Notes: a model not told the origin generated them from the sequence alone. 64,000 nucleotides of DNA from an uncultured Bacilli bacterium (GCA_934155645.1 CAKPHC010000005.1:1-64000); one strand, 5' to 3'. Shown: positions 43,944 through 53,832, counted from the stretch's first letter. Program-made: numbers and translations.

Positions 43944-46900
43944 TTATTGCTTATCTATGAATTGAACTTTATCAAGTAATTGAACTAAATAATATACATA
44001 ATGTCGTTCTAATTTCAAAATATCTAAGACTATAATTAGTCTATTATTTTTAAACATAAATCTAAACATATTAGAAATTTTATATGCATCTTCAAAAAGT
44101 TTTTCACCATCTACCTTACTAGAATATTCTTCTTCAAAAACCAATTCAATAAAGTTTTTAGTTTCTTTAACCGATTCAATGTGTTTCTGTTTAGCAAGAG
44201 CTTCAAACCATTCTTCATACATATATATAATTAAATTTTCATCCAATTTACCAAATCTATCTTCTAACTCCGATTTTACTTCTAACAATTTATTATAAGA
44301 ATCTATTTCATTGATTTTCTTATGAATTTCAATCTTCAACTCATTTTCTTCTACATAACTATCTTCAATATGGGTTTCAACTTCAATAAGAGGTTTAGTA
44401 TCAGTAACTTTTTCAACTTCAACTTCTTCACCTTTTAATCGTTTAACCTCATCATTTAATATTTTTAAATATAAATCTATACCTACATTATCAATAAAAC
44501 CGGCTTGTTCACTACCTAAAATATCTCCAGCACCCCGAATAGATAAATCCCTAGTCGCAATAGAAAAACCACTACCTAATTCAGTAAATTCTTTAATAAC
44601 TTTCAACCTCTTTATGGCTGTTTCTGTTAAAACTTTACCTTTATCATACATTAAGTAAGCATAAGCAATTTTATCACTTCTACCAACTCGTCCACGAATC
44701 TGATATAGTTGACTAAGTCCAAATCTATCAGCATCAATTATTATTAATGTATTAGCATTTGGAATATCAATTCCAGTTTCAATTATAGTTGTACATATTA
44801 AAACATCATATTCATGGTTAATAAACTTCAACATAATATCTTCTAGTTCGTCTTTATTCATTTGACCATGAGCAAAAATTACTTTGGCATCTGGTACAAG
44901 TTTAGCAACTTTATTGGACATTTGCTCTATTCTTTCAACACTGTTGTATAATAAATATACTTGTCCATTTCTAGATAATTCTTTATAAATTGCATCTTTA
45001 ATTAATAGTTCGTTTTCTTCAATTACATAAGTTTCAACTGGATAACGATTAACAGGTGGTGTCTCAATTAGAGATAGACTTCTAATTCCCATCATTGACA
45101 TTTGTAATGTTCTAGGAATAGGAGTAGCCGTTAAAGTAAGAACATCAATATTATTTTTATATTGCTTAATTTTTTCTTTATGCGTTACACCAAAACGTTG
45201 TTCTTCATCAATTACTAATAAACCTAAATTAGAAGGTTTTATGTCATTACTCAATATACGATGTGTTCCAAATAAAATATCTATCTTACCTTCCGATAAA
45301 TCATTTAGTATTTCCTTAGTTCTCTTAGACGAAGTAAAACGATTCAAAACTGCAATATTTACAGGATAATTTTTAAACCTTTGAATTGCATTATTATACT
45401 GTTGATTTGAAAGAATTGTAGTAGGACACAAATAAAGTACTTGTTTAGAACTTAATACAGCTTTAAACATTGCTCTAAAAGCAACCTCAGTTTTTCCATA
45501 TCCAACGTCACCGCAAAGCAAGCGATCCATTGGATGTTTAGATTCCATATCATTTTTTATTTGATTAGTTGCAATTTTCTGATCAGTAGTTAATTCATGT
45601 TGAAATTCATTTTCAAACAATTCCTGTAACTCATTGTCGCGACCAAATGCAAAACCTTCTTGCATTTCACGAGAAGCATACAACCTAATCAAGTCAGCTG
45701 CTATTTCTTTTACTTTATTTCTAACTCTTAGTTTAGTCTTAGCCCATTCAGTTCCTCCTAATTTATGAATTTTAGGAACCATACCTTCTTTACCTGTGTA
45801 TTTACTAATTAATTCTATTTTTTCAACCGGGATATATAATTTATCCTTTCCTTCATACAATAACTCTAGATAATCTTTTTTTAATCCATTTTTTGATAAT
45901 GTTTTAATACCATTATATATACCAATACCATGTACATTATGAACAACGTAATCTCCAACCTTTAAATTACCTATATTTCTTATTTTACTTGAGTATTTAA
46001 AAGTAGTTTTATACTTTGTTTTATTAGTTGATGTATTAAATAATTCCTTTTCTGTTAAAAATATATAATCTGAATATATAAAACCACTTGATAAAGGTAA
46101 ATTAATAATATTTAACTTACCCAACATTAAATTATCTAAAGTTGCCTTAACATAATCAATATCAATAAATTTAAGAAAGCTCTTAATTTGATAGTCCTTT
46201 AAACAAATTACTATAGTTTTCCCTTTTTTCAAATTGTTATTTATATATTCTTTTATTAAATCAATATTTTCATGAAATGACTCTATGTTTGAAACATCAA
46301 ACTTAATTTTTTTATTACCTTTAAAACGCAAAACATCTGAATCGAATGTATTGTACAAAATAGTATTGTTAGGAATTTTGTCAATGTCAAACATAAATTT
46401 AGTTTGAGAATCTAAATTATTTCTATCAATATAATCAGCCATATCCTCTTGTAATTTTAAGTAAGAGGCTTCTATTTGTGAATAATCTTTAACAACTGTC
46501 ACCGGATTATTCAAATAATCTGAAATATTTACAGGATTATCTATAATATTAAATCTTTTATTAAAGTTATTATCATCACCAGTAAGGAACTCTGTATTTG
46601 GATAAATATTTACCTTTGTAATATTTTCAATTGACTTTTGGGTTGAAATATCAAAATATCGGATTGATTCAATCTCATCACCGAAAAATTCAAATCTTAT
46701 TGCTGAAGTTAAACCCAATGGAAAGACATCTATTACAAATCCCCTAACTGCAATTTCACCCGTTTTAGTAACTGTAGTCTCTCTTGTATATCCTATTTTA
46801 ATCAATTCAGAAATAAATTGTTCACGTTCAAAACTATCCCCAACTTTTACATGAATTATACTTTTTTTATAATCGTTTTTAGAAGGTAAAAATCTCAAAT

Positions 46901-47231
46901 ATGAATTTAAATGAGTAACAACAATTTTTCTACCATCTTGAACCAAATGATTTAGTGTTTCCAATCTTGATATTTTTAAATCCGGGCTTACTGCAATTGA
47001 AGCACTTGCTAAAAAGTCATCCATAGGAAACAACAATACATTATCATCATATGAACTTAATGAGTTAACTAGTTTATTAGCCTCAAACAATGTAGAAGTT
47101 ACAACTACAATGTCTTGATTATTACTTTTAGATAATCTTGAAATATATAAACAAAAAAATTCGTCAGTCATTCCAGATAGACTCACGTTTTCTTTTGCTG
47201 AAAATTTATCAAATTCACTTAAGAAATTCAT
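43944..47231 (-). CDS. mfd: transcription-repair coupling factor Mfd
   Basis: Mfd removes stalled RNA polymerase and recruits UvrA. The 1095-residue protein has the UvrB-like N-terminal part, the RNA polymerase interaction domain (VGDYVVHNVHGIGIYNGI, about 420), a superfamily 2 translocase with LLCGDVGYGKTEVAFRA, VIDEEQRFG, LTATPIPRTLQMSM and QIRGRVGRSDK, and the C-terminal TRCF domain. GGTGATATT precedes the ATG. It is 10 bases downstream of pth, as in Bacillus, where fin lies between them. Fin is absent here. Confidence 0.97.
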   Translation of the reverse strand: MNFLSEFDKFSAKENVSLSGMTDEFFCLYISRLSKSNNQDIVVVTSTLFEANKLVNSLSSYDDNVLLFPMDDFLASASIAVSPDLKISRLETLNHLVQDGRKIVVTHLNSYLRFLPSKNDYKKSIIHVKVGDSFEREQFISELIKIGYTRETTVTKTGEIAVRGFVIDVFPLGLTSAIRFEFFGDEIESIRYFDISTQKSIENITKVNIYPNTEFLTGDDNNFNKRFNIIDNPVNISDYLNNPVTVVKDYSQIEASYLKLQEDMADYIDRNNLDSQTKFMFDIDKIPNNTILYNTFDSDVLRFKGNKKIKFDVSNIESFHENIDLIKEYINNNLKKGKTIVICLKDYQIKSFLKFIDIDYVKATLDNLMLGKLNIINLPLSSGFIYSDYIFLTEKELFNTSTNKTKYKTTFKYSSKIRNIGNLKVGDYVVHNVHGIGIYNGIKTLSKNGLKKDYLELLYEGKDKLYIPVEKIELISKYTGKEGMVPKIHKLGGTEWAKTKLRVRNKVKEIAADLIRLYASREMQEGFAFGRDNELQELFENEFQHELTTDQKIATNQIKNDMESKHPMDRLLCGDVGYGKTEVAFRAMFKAVLSSKQVLYLCPTTILSNQQYNNAIQRFKNYPVNIAVLNRFTSSKRTKEILNDLSEGKIDILFGTHRILSNDIKPSNLGLLVIDEEQRFGVTHKEKIKQYKNNIDVLTLTATPIPRTLQMSMMGIRSLSLIETPPVNRYPVETYVIEENELLIKDAIYKELSRNGQVYLLYNSVERIEQMSNKVAKLVPDAKVIFAHGQMNKDELEDIMLKFINHEYDVLICTTIIETGIDIPNANTLIIIDADRFGLSQLYQIRGRVGRSDKIAYAYLMYDKGKVLTETAIKRLKVIKEFTELGSGFSIATRDLSIRGAGDILGSEQAGFIDNVGIDLYLKILNDEVKRLKGEEVEVEKVTDTKPLIEVETHIEDSYVEENELKIEIHKKINEIDSYNKLLEVKSELEDRFGKLDENLIIYMYEEWFEALAKQKHIESVKETKNFIELVFEEEYSSKVDGEKLFEDAYKISNMFRFMFKNNRLIIVLDILKLERHYVYYLVQLLDKVQFIDKQ

Positions 47232-47241
47232 AATATCACCA

Positions 47242-47802
47242 TTATTTTCTATTATATTTTGACATTAAATGTTCCATATCCATTATTATAAAGTCATCAA
47301 TTATGTCACATATAACATTAGTATTTTCTTCAATTTTAGAAAAATCATTCTTATCCATTTTTCCTAAAACATAATCTTTGGTGTCAATGCTTCGATCTTG
47401 TGAAATACCTATTTTTAATCTTGAATAATGGGGTGTTTTTAACATCAATTCAATATTTCTTAGTCCATTATGTCCTCCACAGCTTCCACTAGAACGTAAA
47501 CGATATTTACCAATTTGTGTATCTAAATCATCGCAAATTATTAAAACATCATCAAGATTAACATTAAAATAATCTACATATTTTTTTACAACTTCACCAG
47601 ACAGATTCATGAAACTTTGCGGTTTTAAAAGAAGAATTTTTTCGCAATTAATAATGTATTCAGCATACAATCCATTAAACTTACTCTTATTTATTTCTAA
47701 ATTTTTATATTTTGCATAACAATCAATGTAGAAAAAGCCAACATTATGTCTTGTCCTATCATATTCACGTCCAGGATTACCTAAACCAACAATTAATTTC
47801 AT
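47242..47802 (-). CDS. pth: peptidyl-tRNA hydrolase
   Basis: Pth recycles peptidyl-tRNA released from ribosomes. The 186-residue protein has LIVGLGNPGREYDRTRHNVG with the catalytic His, the KPQSFMNLSG loop and DDLDTQIGKYRLRSSGSCGG with HNGLRNIE. Its ATG directly follows the rsmI TAA with no gap, and GGGGAGATG in the end of rsmI serves as ribosome binding site, which implies coupling. Confidence 0.97.
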   Translation of the reverse strand: MKLIVGLGNPGREYDRTRHNVGFFYIDCYAKYKNLEINKSKFNGLYAEYIINCEKILLLKPQSFMNLSGEVVKKYVDYFNVNLDDVLIICDDLDTQIGKYRLRSSGSCGGHNGLRNIELMLKTPHYSRLKIGISQDRSIDTKDYVLGKMDKNDFSKIEENTNVICDIIDDFIIMDMEHLMSKYNRK

Positions 47803-48648
47803 TTAATCATCTCCCCTATGAAATTCTTTATAAATATCTGATTTAGAGACTTTTCTGTCCCTTGCAACTAATTTCATCGCTTCTTTTTCATTATATCCTA
47901 AATTAACGTAAGACATAACATGATCTTTAATACTTGTATTTGTATAATCAACAATTTCTTTGTTACCTTCTACAACTATAACAAATTCACCTTTTATTTC
48001 CGTACCTAATTCTTCAATTACAGTTGAAACAGAACCTCTATATATTTCTTCATAAAGCTTAGATATTTCACGGTTTACCGAAATTTGCCTATCACCAAAA
48101 ACTTTTTTCAAAGTAGTTAACATATCTATTATACGATGTGGAGATTCATAAAATATCAATGTATACTTTAAATTTTTTAAACTTTCTAGTTCTTTTTCCA
48201 TTTTAGAAGTTTTAGAATTCAAAAAGCCATAAAACAAAAATGGAGATGGTTCAATTCCCGAAGTTATTAGTGCTGGTATAAGTGCTGTCGGACCTGGCAA
48301 TCCAATCACATTATAACCATGTTCAATAACTGTTTGTACAGTTTTATAACCAGGATCACTAATTATAGGAGTCCCCCTATCGGTAACCAAACCAACTTCT
48401 TGTCCATTATTTAAAAATTCAATAACTTTATTTCTAACAACTTCTTCGTTTATATTATTACAACTAATCAATTTTTTCTTTATTTCGAGTTTACTTAATA
48501 GCATCCCTGTTATCCTTGTGTCCTCACAAAATAAAACATCAACCTTTTTTAAAATATTTATTGCTCTTAAAGTTATATCATCTAGATTGCCAATCGGAGT
48601 TGGAATCAAATATAAAGAATTTTTATTATCATAACTTTTCTGACTCAT
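47803..48648 (-). CDS. rsmI: 16S rRNA (cytidine-1402-2'-O)-methyltransferase
   Basis: RsmI methylates the 2'-O of C1402 in 16S rRNA. The 281-residue protein has the tetrapyrrole-methylase fold with LYLIPTPIGNLDDITLRA, LFCEDTR, VTDRGTPIISDPG and LPGPTALIPALITSG. It follows the tRNA1(Val) methyltransferase gene as in Bacillus, without the small yazA gene between them. AGGAGGTTATT precedes the ATG. Confidence 0.97.
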   Translation of the reverse strand: MSQKSYDNKNSLYLIPTPIGNLDDITLRAINILKKVDVLFCEDTRITGMLLSKLEIKKKLISCNNINEEVVRNKVIEFLNNGQEVGLVTDRGTPIISDPGYKTVQTVIEHGYNVIGLPGPTALIPALITSGIEPSPFLFYGFLNSKTSKMEKELESLKNLKYTLIFYESPHRIIDMLTTLKKVFGDRQISVNREISKLYEEIYRGSVSTVIEELGTEIKGEFVIVVEGNKEIVDYTNTSIKDHVMSYVNLGYNEKEAMKLVARDRKVSKSDIYKEFHRGDD

Positions 48649-48657
48649 AATAACCTC

Positions 48658-49377
48658 CTAACTAAAATAACTATTTATATCATCAGTATAACTATTATCA
48701 TCATTATGTGTAATTATTGGTGGTAATATTTTCAATCCAACATTGCCATTTTTTCGTCCTTCTATTAACACAATATTAGCATTTGTATTTGTTTTTGGAT
48801 ATATTAACTGAATTCGTTTAGGTTCAATTTTATATTTCCTAAGCATTTCTATCAATTCTATTAACCTATCTGCTCTGTGAACCATAGCAAAAACACCGTT
48901 ATTATTTAAATAAACGCTAGCAATTTTAATTATATCTTCAGAATTTAAATATATTTCATGCCTTGCTATAGTTTTATGAATATCATTATTTTTTAAACCT
49001 TTTTCACTGGCTTTGAAATATGGTGGATTAGAAACAATAACGTCAAAAAAGCCACTTTTGAAATAATGGGCTATATTTTTTACATCATCATTAATTATAC
49101 TCACCTGATTATTTAAATTATTAATATCAATAGTCTCAAGTGCAAGTTCATAAACATCTTTTTGTATCTCCATTCCAAAGATTTTAGCGTTCGTTCTGGT
49201 AGATAAAATTAAAGGGATAGGTGCAGTGCCAGTACCTATATCTAATATATTTTTGGTACCCTTATTTATTGTTACAAATCTAGGTAACATTACTGAATCG
49301 AGTGAAAAACTAAACCAATCTGTATCTTGGACTACCTTTTTATTTTTGTAGCCAATCAAATCATTAATTACTTTCAT
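48658..49377 (-). CDS. trmN6: tRNA1(Val) adenine-N6 methyltransferase (YabB/TrmN6)
   Basis: This SAM-dependent methyltransferase (239 residues) modifies adenine 37 of a tRNA. It has the binding motif ILDIGTGTAPIPLILS and the catalytic VSNPPYFKASEKG, as in YabB/YfiC. The start MKVINDLIGYK is chosen for GGAAG 4 bases upstream; it overlaps the ricT stop region by 14 bases. In Bacillus yabA lies between ricT and this gene; here yabA is missing. Confidence 0.9.
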   Translation of the reverse strand: MKVINDLIGYKNKKVVQDTDWFSFSLDSVMLPRFVTINKGTKNILDIGTGTAPIPLILSTRTNAKIFGMEIQKDVYELALETIDINNLNNQVSIINDDVKNIAHYFKSGFFDVIVSNPPYFKASEKGLKNNDIHKTIARHEIYLNSEDIIKIASVYLNNNGVFAMVHRADRLIELIEMLRKYKIEPKRIQLIYPKTNTNANIVLIEGRKNGNVGLKILPPIITHNDDNSYTDDINSYFS

Positions 49378-50161
49378 TATCTTCCAGAGACATTTCAATT
49401 AAGATTTTTTCACTTGATTCAACTGTATATGTTTTTTTAAATAAATTATGGGATACAACCTTACCACTAACACTGCCTTTCTTTATTCTTGTTCCAATTT
49501 CCGGGTAACCTTTTTTCATCTCAGTATACTGATCATCTTCATAATTTAAACAGCACAATAATCTACCACATATACCATTAATTTTAGTTGGATTAAGTGC
49601 AATATATTGATTTTTAGCCATATTTATAGATACACTGTTAAAATCAGAAAGAAAACTATTACAACATAAGAATCTACCGCAAGGTCCAAGTCCACCAACT
49701 TCTTTAGCTTTATCTCTAACGCCTATTTGTCGTAATTCTATTCGTGTTTTATATATTGCCGCTAATTTTTTAGCCAATTCTCTAAAATCAACCCGATCAT
49801 CAGCTACAAAGTTATAAATTAACTGATTCTTATCCAAAGTAAAACTAGCTCCGATAAAATTCATATTTAATTCTAATTTATTTGCAATTTTCTTAGCATC
49901 TTCTAAAGCCTTCTTTGCTAGTTCTTCATTACTATCATATTGATTAACGTCTTCTTTTGTAGCTATTCTGATAATTTTTTTCAATTCAGATGATATGTCG
50001 TTATCATTAATTTTTTTTACATCAGTAACTACACGGCCAAATTGTATACCTTTTTCCGTTTCTACTATAACATTATCCCCTTTTTTTACATCAAATGAAT
50101 TAATATCAAAATAATAAAATCTATTTGAATTTTTAAATTTTACACCTATAACTTCATACAT
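49364..50161 (-). CDS. ricT: PSP1-domain regulator RicT (YaaT)
   Basis: RicT, with RicA and RicF, forms an iron-sulfur complex that promotes RNase Y-dependent mRNA maturation and, in Bacillus, sporulation and competence. The 265-residue protein has the PSP1 core (EVGGLGPCGRFLCC, then NPTKINGICGRLLCCLNYE) with the conserved paired cysteines that hold the cluster. The start MYEVIGVKF is used because GGAG lies 9 bases upstream; the longer frame opens at TTG. It starts one base after the holB stop region. Confidence 0.93.
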   Translation of the reverse strand: MYEVIGVKFKNSNRFYYFDINSFDVKKGDNVIVETEKGIQFGRVVTDVKKINDNDISSELKKIIRIATKEDVNQYDSNEELAKKALEDAKKIANKLELNMNFIGASFTLDKNQLIYNFVADDRVDFRELAKKLAAIYKTRIELRQIGVRDKAKEVGGLGPCGRFLCCNSFLSDFNSVSINMAKNQYIALNPTKINGICGRLLCCLNYEDDQYTEMKKGYPEIGTRIKKGSVSGKVVSHNLFKKTYTVESSEKILIEMSLEDNESN

Positions 50162-50162
50162 T

Positions 50163-50966
50163 CTAATCAACTCCAAACATTGAAATTAATAACTTGTCCA
50201 CCAATAATTTAATATTAACATTGTATTCCAGCATATCTATAGCTAACATTAAGCCAGTAATCTTTCTTTTTATATCTATTATTGTATTTTTTTTAGAAAA
50301 TTTGTCAAATATATCTTTATATAATGAATCTTTTTCTATTTCTAATAAATTCAACATATCTTTTTCGTATAAGTACAACAAATTATTTAGTAATTCTTTT
50401 ATATCATTTCTATCATCATATTTATTAATAATATTAATCAAATCAAAAGAAGCATTTATACCTTTTGATTCAAATAGTTCAAACAAGTTAATTGTTTCGT
50501 CATTTATCGAATTTTCATTTTCACTATTAGTATCCAAAACTAAATATTGACATCTAGACACTATAGTATCAAGTACTTTAGTCACATTTGATGTAATAAG
50601 AAAAGCAATTATATTTTCTTCAGGTTCTTCTAAAAATTTCAACATAGTATTAGCTGAAGATTTATTCAAATTTTCAGCGTTTTTTATTATATAAATGCGT
50701 TTATTATTATAAATAGATTTTGTTTTAAATTGCTCTTTTAAATCAATTATCTGCTCTTTTTTTATCCATTGACCATCAGGTTCAATAATTTTTAAGTCTT
50801 GATACACATTATTATCAATTAATGTATTAATATTTTCTTCTTCAGTGTTATACACACTAAATATTTCTTTTGCTAGGGATATAACCTTATCAAAACTATC
50901 TGTTTTTAGTAAATAAGCATGGTTAAGATTTTCAATATTTAAAACTTTATCAGCAATTTTATTCAT
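50163..50966 (-). CDS. holB: DNA polymerase III delta prime subunit
   Basis: Delta prime is part of the clamp loader that loads the beta clamp with DnaX and delta. The 267-residue protein has the AAA+ lid region with RIYIIKNAENLNKSSANTML and KFLEEPEENIIAFLITSN and the SRC motif VSRCQYL. The Walker A is degenerate, as expected for delta prime. It is shorter than the Bacillus protein (about 329). GGGGGGTAATAAAA precedes the ATG. The tmk gene that normally precedes it is absent. Confidence 0.9.
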   Translation of the reverse strand: MNKIADKVLNIENLNHAYLLKTDSFDKVISLAKEIFSVYNTEEENINTLIDNNVYQDLKIIEPDGQWIKKEQIIDLKEQFKTKSIYNNKRIYIIKNAENLNKSSANTMLKFLEEPEENIIAFLITSNVTKVLDTIVSRCQYLVLDTNSENENSINDETINLFELFESKGINASFDLINIINKYDDRNDIKELLNNLLYLYEKDMLNLLEIEKDSLYKDIFDKFSKKNTIIDIKRKITGLMLAIDMLEYNVNIKLLVDKLLISMFGVD

Positions 50967-50988
50967 TTTTATTACCCCCCATTCGAGT

Positions 50989-51168
50989 TTAAAATATTAA
51001 TACAACAGAGAACACTAATAATACCATAGCAGGTATATCTAATAATGTAACTAGTGGTATTGTAATGTAATTAATTGGAATAATTACTCCAAATTTTACT
51101 GCAATTAAGTTAAAACTATATAAAAGTACTACAGCAAAAATTATTTTTTTTAATATTTTAATTATCAT
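50989..51168 (-). CDS. bofA: pro-sigma-K processing inhibitor BofA
   Basis: This 59-residue protein has two membrane segments (about 8-24 and 38-58) and the BofA-type centre LLYSFNLIAVKFGVIIPINY followed by TLLDIPAMVLLVF. BofA holds the SpoIVFB protease inactive in the mother cell until late sporulation. It is too short for many gene finders. It lies right after recR, as in Bacillus (recR-yaaL-bofA). GAGGAGATTTT precedes the ATG. Confidence 0.88.
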   Translation of the reverse strand: MIIKILKKIIFAVVLLYSFNLIAVKFGVIIPINYITIPLVTLLDIPAMVLLVFSVVLIF

Positions 51169-51206
51169 AAAATCTCCTCATTTCAATCTATGAGGATTAT
51201 TAATTA

Positions 51207-51803
51207 TTATTCAATCTCTTTTCTATCAATTAATGCTCTTTCCAACGTTAATGAATCTATATATTCAATATCCGCCCCTAAAGGAATACCACTTGCGATT
51301 CTTGTAACTCTAATATTTAATCCTTCAAGTATTTTTTTGATATATAAACTTGTTGTTTCACCTTCTATAGTAGGTTTAACTGCTATTATTATTTCTTTAA
51401 AAGATGAGTTTTCAATTCTTTTAACTAATTTTTCTAATCCGATATCTTCAGGATTTATACCATCCAATGGTGATATTAAATTATCAAGTACATGATAATA
51501 TCCATGAAAAGAACCGATTTTTTCAAACAAAAAGATACTTCTACAATCCTCGACAATACATAAAATATCGCTATCACGAGCTGAAGAACTACATATATTA
51601 CATAATTCTTTATCCGTAATATTAGAACATATAGGACATTTATGTAATTTTTCTTTTGCTTCAATTATTGCATTAGAAAAAAATTCTGCTTTATCTTGTT
51701 CAATATTCAGGATATAAAAAGCCAACCTCTCAGCTGTTTTTTCACCAACACCTGGTAATAATTTAAATCCTTCAATCAAATCTTGCAAACTATCTGGATA
51801 CAT
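51207..51803 (-). CDS. recR: recombination protein RecR
   Basis: RecR works with RecF and RecO to load RecA at gaps. The 198-residue protein has the N-terminal helix-hairpin-helix (LLPGVGEKTAERLAFYIL), a zinc finger (CPIC and CNIC) and the Toprim domain with LCIVEDCRSIFLFE. It starts 2 bases after ybaB ends. Recombination genes near dnaX are the usual order. Confidence 0.97.
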   Translation of the reverse strand: MYPDSLQDLIEGFKLLPGVGEKTAERLAFYILNIEQDKAEFFSNAIIEAKEKLHKCPICSNITDKELCNICSSSARDSDILCIVEDCRSIFLFEKIGSFHGYYHVLDNLISPLDGINPEDIGLEKLVKRIENSSFKEIIIAVKPTIEGETTSLYIKKILEGLNIRVTRIASGIPLGADIEYIDSLTLERALIDRKEIE

Positions 51804-51805
51804 TT

Positions 51806-52108
51806 TTAGAATAATCCTGGGATATTAGCAAATTTTCCCATTTTTTCCTCTGTCATTTTATCAACTTTTTCAAAAGCAGAATTAATTGCTACTAAAAACA
51901 TATCCTCCAACATTTCAATTTCATCTGTTTCAATTGGCTCAGTAGAATTTATCTTAACAGTTTTAATTTTTTTAGTACCATAAACTTCGACCTTTACCAA
52001 AGAGCTTTCTCCCACAAAAACAGTATTATCAACCTCTTCTTTTGCTTTCATCATATCTTTTTGCATATTTTGTGCTTGCTTTAATATTGCTTGCATATTC
52101 ATATTCAT
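51806..52108 (-). CDS. ybaB: YbaB/EbfC nucleoid-associated protein
   Basis: This 100-residue nucleoid-associated protein has the family start MQAILKQAQNMQKDMMKAKEE and the core VFVGESSLVKVEVYGTKKIKTV. It is co-transcribed between dnaX and recR as in most Firmicutes. The start is uncertain: three in-frame ATG codons (52108, 52102, 52096) follow AAAGGAGAAG, and the spacing favours 52102. Confidence 0.95.
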   Translation of the reverse strand: MNMNMQAILKQAQNMQKDMMKAKEEVDNTVFVGESSLVKVEVYGTKKIKTVKINSTEPIETDEIEMLEDMFLVAINSAFEKVDKMTEEKMGKFANIPGLF

Positions 52109-52117
52109 CTTCTCCTT

Positions 52118-53773
52118 TTATTTTATTTCAACGACTTCTGAATCAAACAATTCAAAAATCTTATCGTTTATTTCTTCTTCATCATTAGATTTTTCTTTTA
52201 TTTCAGATGATTTTTCAATTGATTTATCCGTAAATGTGTCATCTAATAATGTATATTTTTCATTTTTATTTAATTTTAAAATATATTCTTTTTTATATTC
52301 AGACCATTCTGAACTAGAAATTGCCACTATCTTATAGTTCAATTTAACGAATTTAGTTAATATTTTTTCAAATTCAATATATCCTTCATTTATTTTATCC
52401 GCAACAGAACTATATTGGTAACAAATGATTACATATTTATCACTTGCAGCAATAGGCGAACCATCTAATAAATTACACACCATTGAACCACTTTCTTTAT
52501 CAAAAGCAAAACTTTTCAATTCTTCCCATTTTTCCTTAATACTAGTTAAGTTATCCTTTGATGCATTACAAAAAGTATTATTAATTCTAATCATTTTAAA
52601 ATTATTTAATGGAAAATCTGACTTTTTAAAAATTACTGTATTTTCTACATTACTCTTCTGAACTTCTGTCTTACTATTTTCAAAATCGTTAACACTTTTT
52701 TCTTCTTTTTTCGAACAATTGTTTAAAAATATTTCCCGGGAAATATTTTTTTCGTTAAAACTATCTACATAATTTAAAACACCAATTTCAAAAATTATCT
52801 TCTTATTTACCGAGCTTGTCTTCATCTGGTCATAAATATTAGTTAATTCAGATAGTAAATTTTTATAATTACTGTCTACTTTTTGACCGGAAAAAATAAT
52901 TTTTTCAACTTCACTAATCATATCTTCTACTATATACAACAAATCATAATCTTGCAAATAGAACGAATTAATAATATCCACAGCATCTTTCACATTGAAA
53001 TTAAACATATTTTCGATTAAATTATCTATTTTTTCTTTTTCTGGCTTGCCACAAATCGTTCTTACATCTTGCAATTCTATTTTCTCAGCACAATAAGAAT
53101 TAATTTTCTCTAATAAACTAAGTGCATCCCTCATACAACCATCAGTCGAATTAATAATTTCATCAATTGATTCAGAAGAAATTGCTATGTTTTCACAGTT
53201 ACATATATGTTCAATACGTTTTTGCATATCATATTTAGATATTTTTTTAAATTCCAACACTTGACATCTCGAAAGAATAGTAATTGGGACTTTCTGAATT
53301 TCTGTTGTTGCCAAAATAAATATTGCATGTGAAGGTGGTTCTTCTAAAGTTTTTAATAAAGCGTTAAAAGCTCCAATTGACAACATATGTACCTCATCTA
53401 TTATATAAACCTTATACTTTAGAAAAGATGGTACTATGTTAATTTTACTCTTTAGTTCTCTGATTTCATCCACACCATTATTTGAAGCTGCATCTATTTC
53501 TATAATATCTACACATTCTTTTGAGGACGAATTCAAGCAAGAATCACATTTATTACATGGATTACCGTCAATTAAACTCTCGCAATTAATTGTTCTTGCC
53601 AAAATCTTAGCAATACTGGTTTTACCTGTACCTCTTGGGCCAGTAAATAAATACGCATGCGATATATTGTCGTTACTAACAGCATTTTTTAATATATTAA
53701 CCACTACTTTTTGACCAGAAACTTCATCAAAATTAGTAGGTCTATATTTCCTATAAATTGCTAAATGACCCAT
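52118..53773 (-). CDS. dnaX: DNA polymerase III gamma/tau subunit
   Basis: DnaX is the motor of the clamp loader and links the polymerases. The 551-residue protein has Walker A GPRGTGKTSIAK, a four-cysteine zinc module (CNKCDSCLNSSSKEC), Walker B IIDEVHML and the SRC motif. The region after about residue 330 is low-complexity and includes an in-frame Noc-type palindrome at 52730-52745, then the C-terminal tau part. The start MGHLAIYRKYR has GGAGGGATAAT upstream; a longer frame by five codons has no better site. Confidence 0.95.
   Translation of the reverse strand: MGHLAIYRKYRPTNFDEVSGQKVVVNILKNAVSNDNISHAYLFTGPRGTGKTSIAKILARTINCESLIDGNPCNKCDSCLNSSSKECVDIIEIDAASNNGVDEIRELKSKINIVPSFLKYKVYIIDEVHMLSIGAFNALLKTLEEPPSHAIFILATTEIQKVPITILSRCQVLEFKKISKYDMQKRIEHICNCENIAISSESIDEIINSTDGCMRDALSLLEKINSYCAEKIELQDVRTICGKPEKEKIDNLIENMFNFNVKDAVDIINSFYLQDYDLLYIVEDMISEVEKIIFSGQKVDSNYKNLLSELTNIYDQMKTSSVNKKIIFEIGVLNYVDSFNEKNISREIFLNNCSKKEEKSVNDFENSKTEVQKSNVENTVIFKKSDFPLNNFKMIRINNTFCNASKDNLTSIKEKWEELKSFAFDKESGSMVCNLLDGSPIAASDKYVIICYQYSSVADKINEGYIEFEKILTKFVKLNYKIVAISSSEWSEYKKEYILKLNKNEKYTLLDDTFTDKSIEKSSEIKEKSNDEEEINDKIFELFDSEVVEIK
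52730..52745. promoter_or_regulatory. Noc-binding-site-like palindrome within dnaX
   Basis: TATTTCCCGGGAAATA, a perfect 16-bp palindrome identical to the B. subtilis Noc target consensus. It lies in the coding sequence of dnaX (about residues 343-348), in the poorly conserved linker. Confidence 0.7.
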
Positions 53774-53790
53774 ATTATCCCTCCACATTA

Positions 53791-53799
53791 ATTATATCA
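53791..53799 (-). promoter_or_regulatory. extended -10 promoter element of dnaX
   Basis: TGATATAAT on the minus strand, 18 bases before the dnaX start. A Noc-type palindrome (53833-53848) lies about 40 bp upstream of it. Confidence 0.5.
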
Positions 53800-53832
53800 T
53801 GTATTAAAAATTACATAAAGTTTTTATTAAAA

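Noticed and set aside
52691..52712. Possible programmed frameshift site in dnaX
   Set aside because: The A runs on the minus strand are not in the register needed for an A AAA AAG slip, and the full frame gives a normal tau length.
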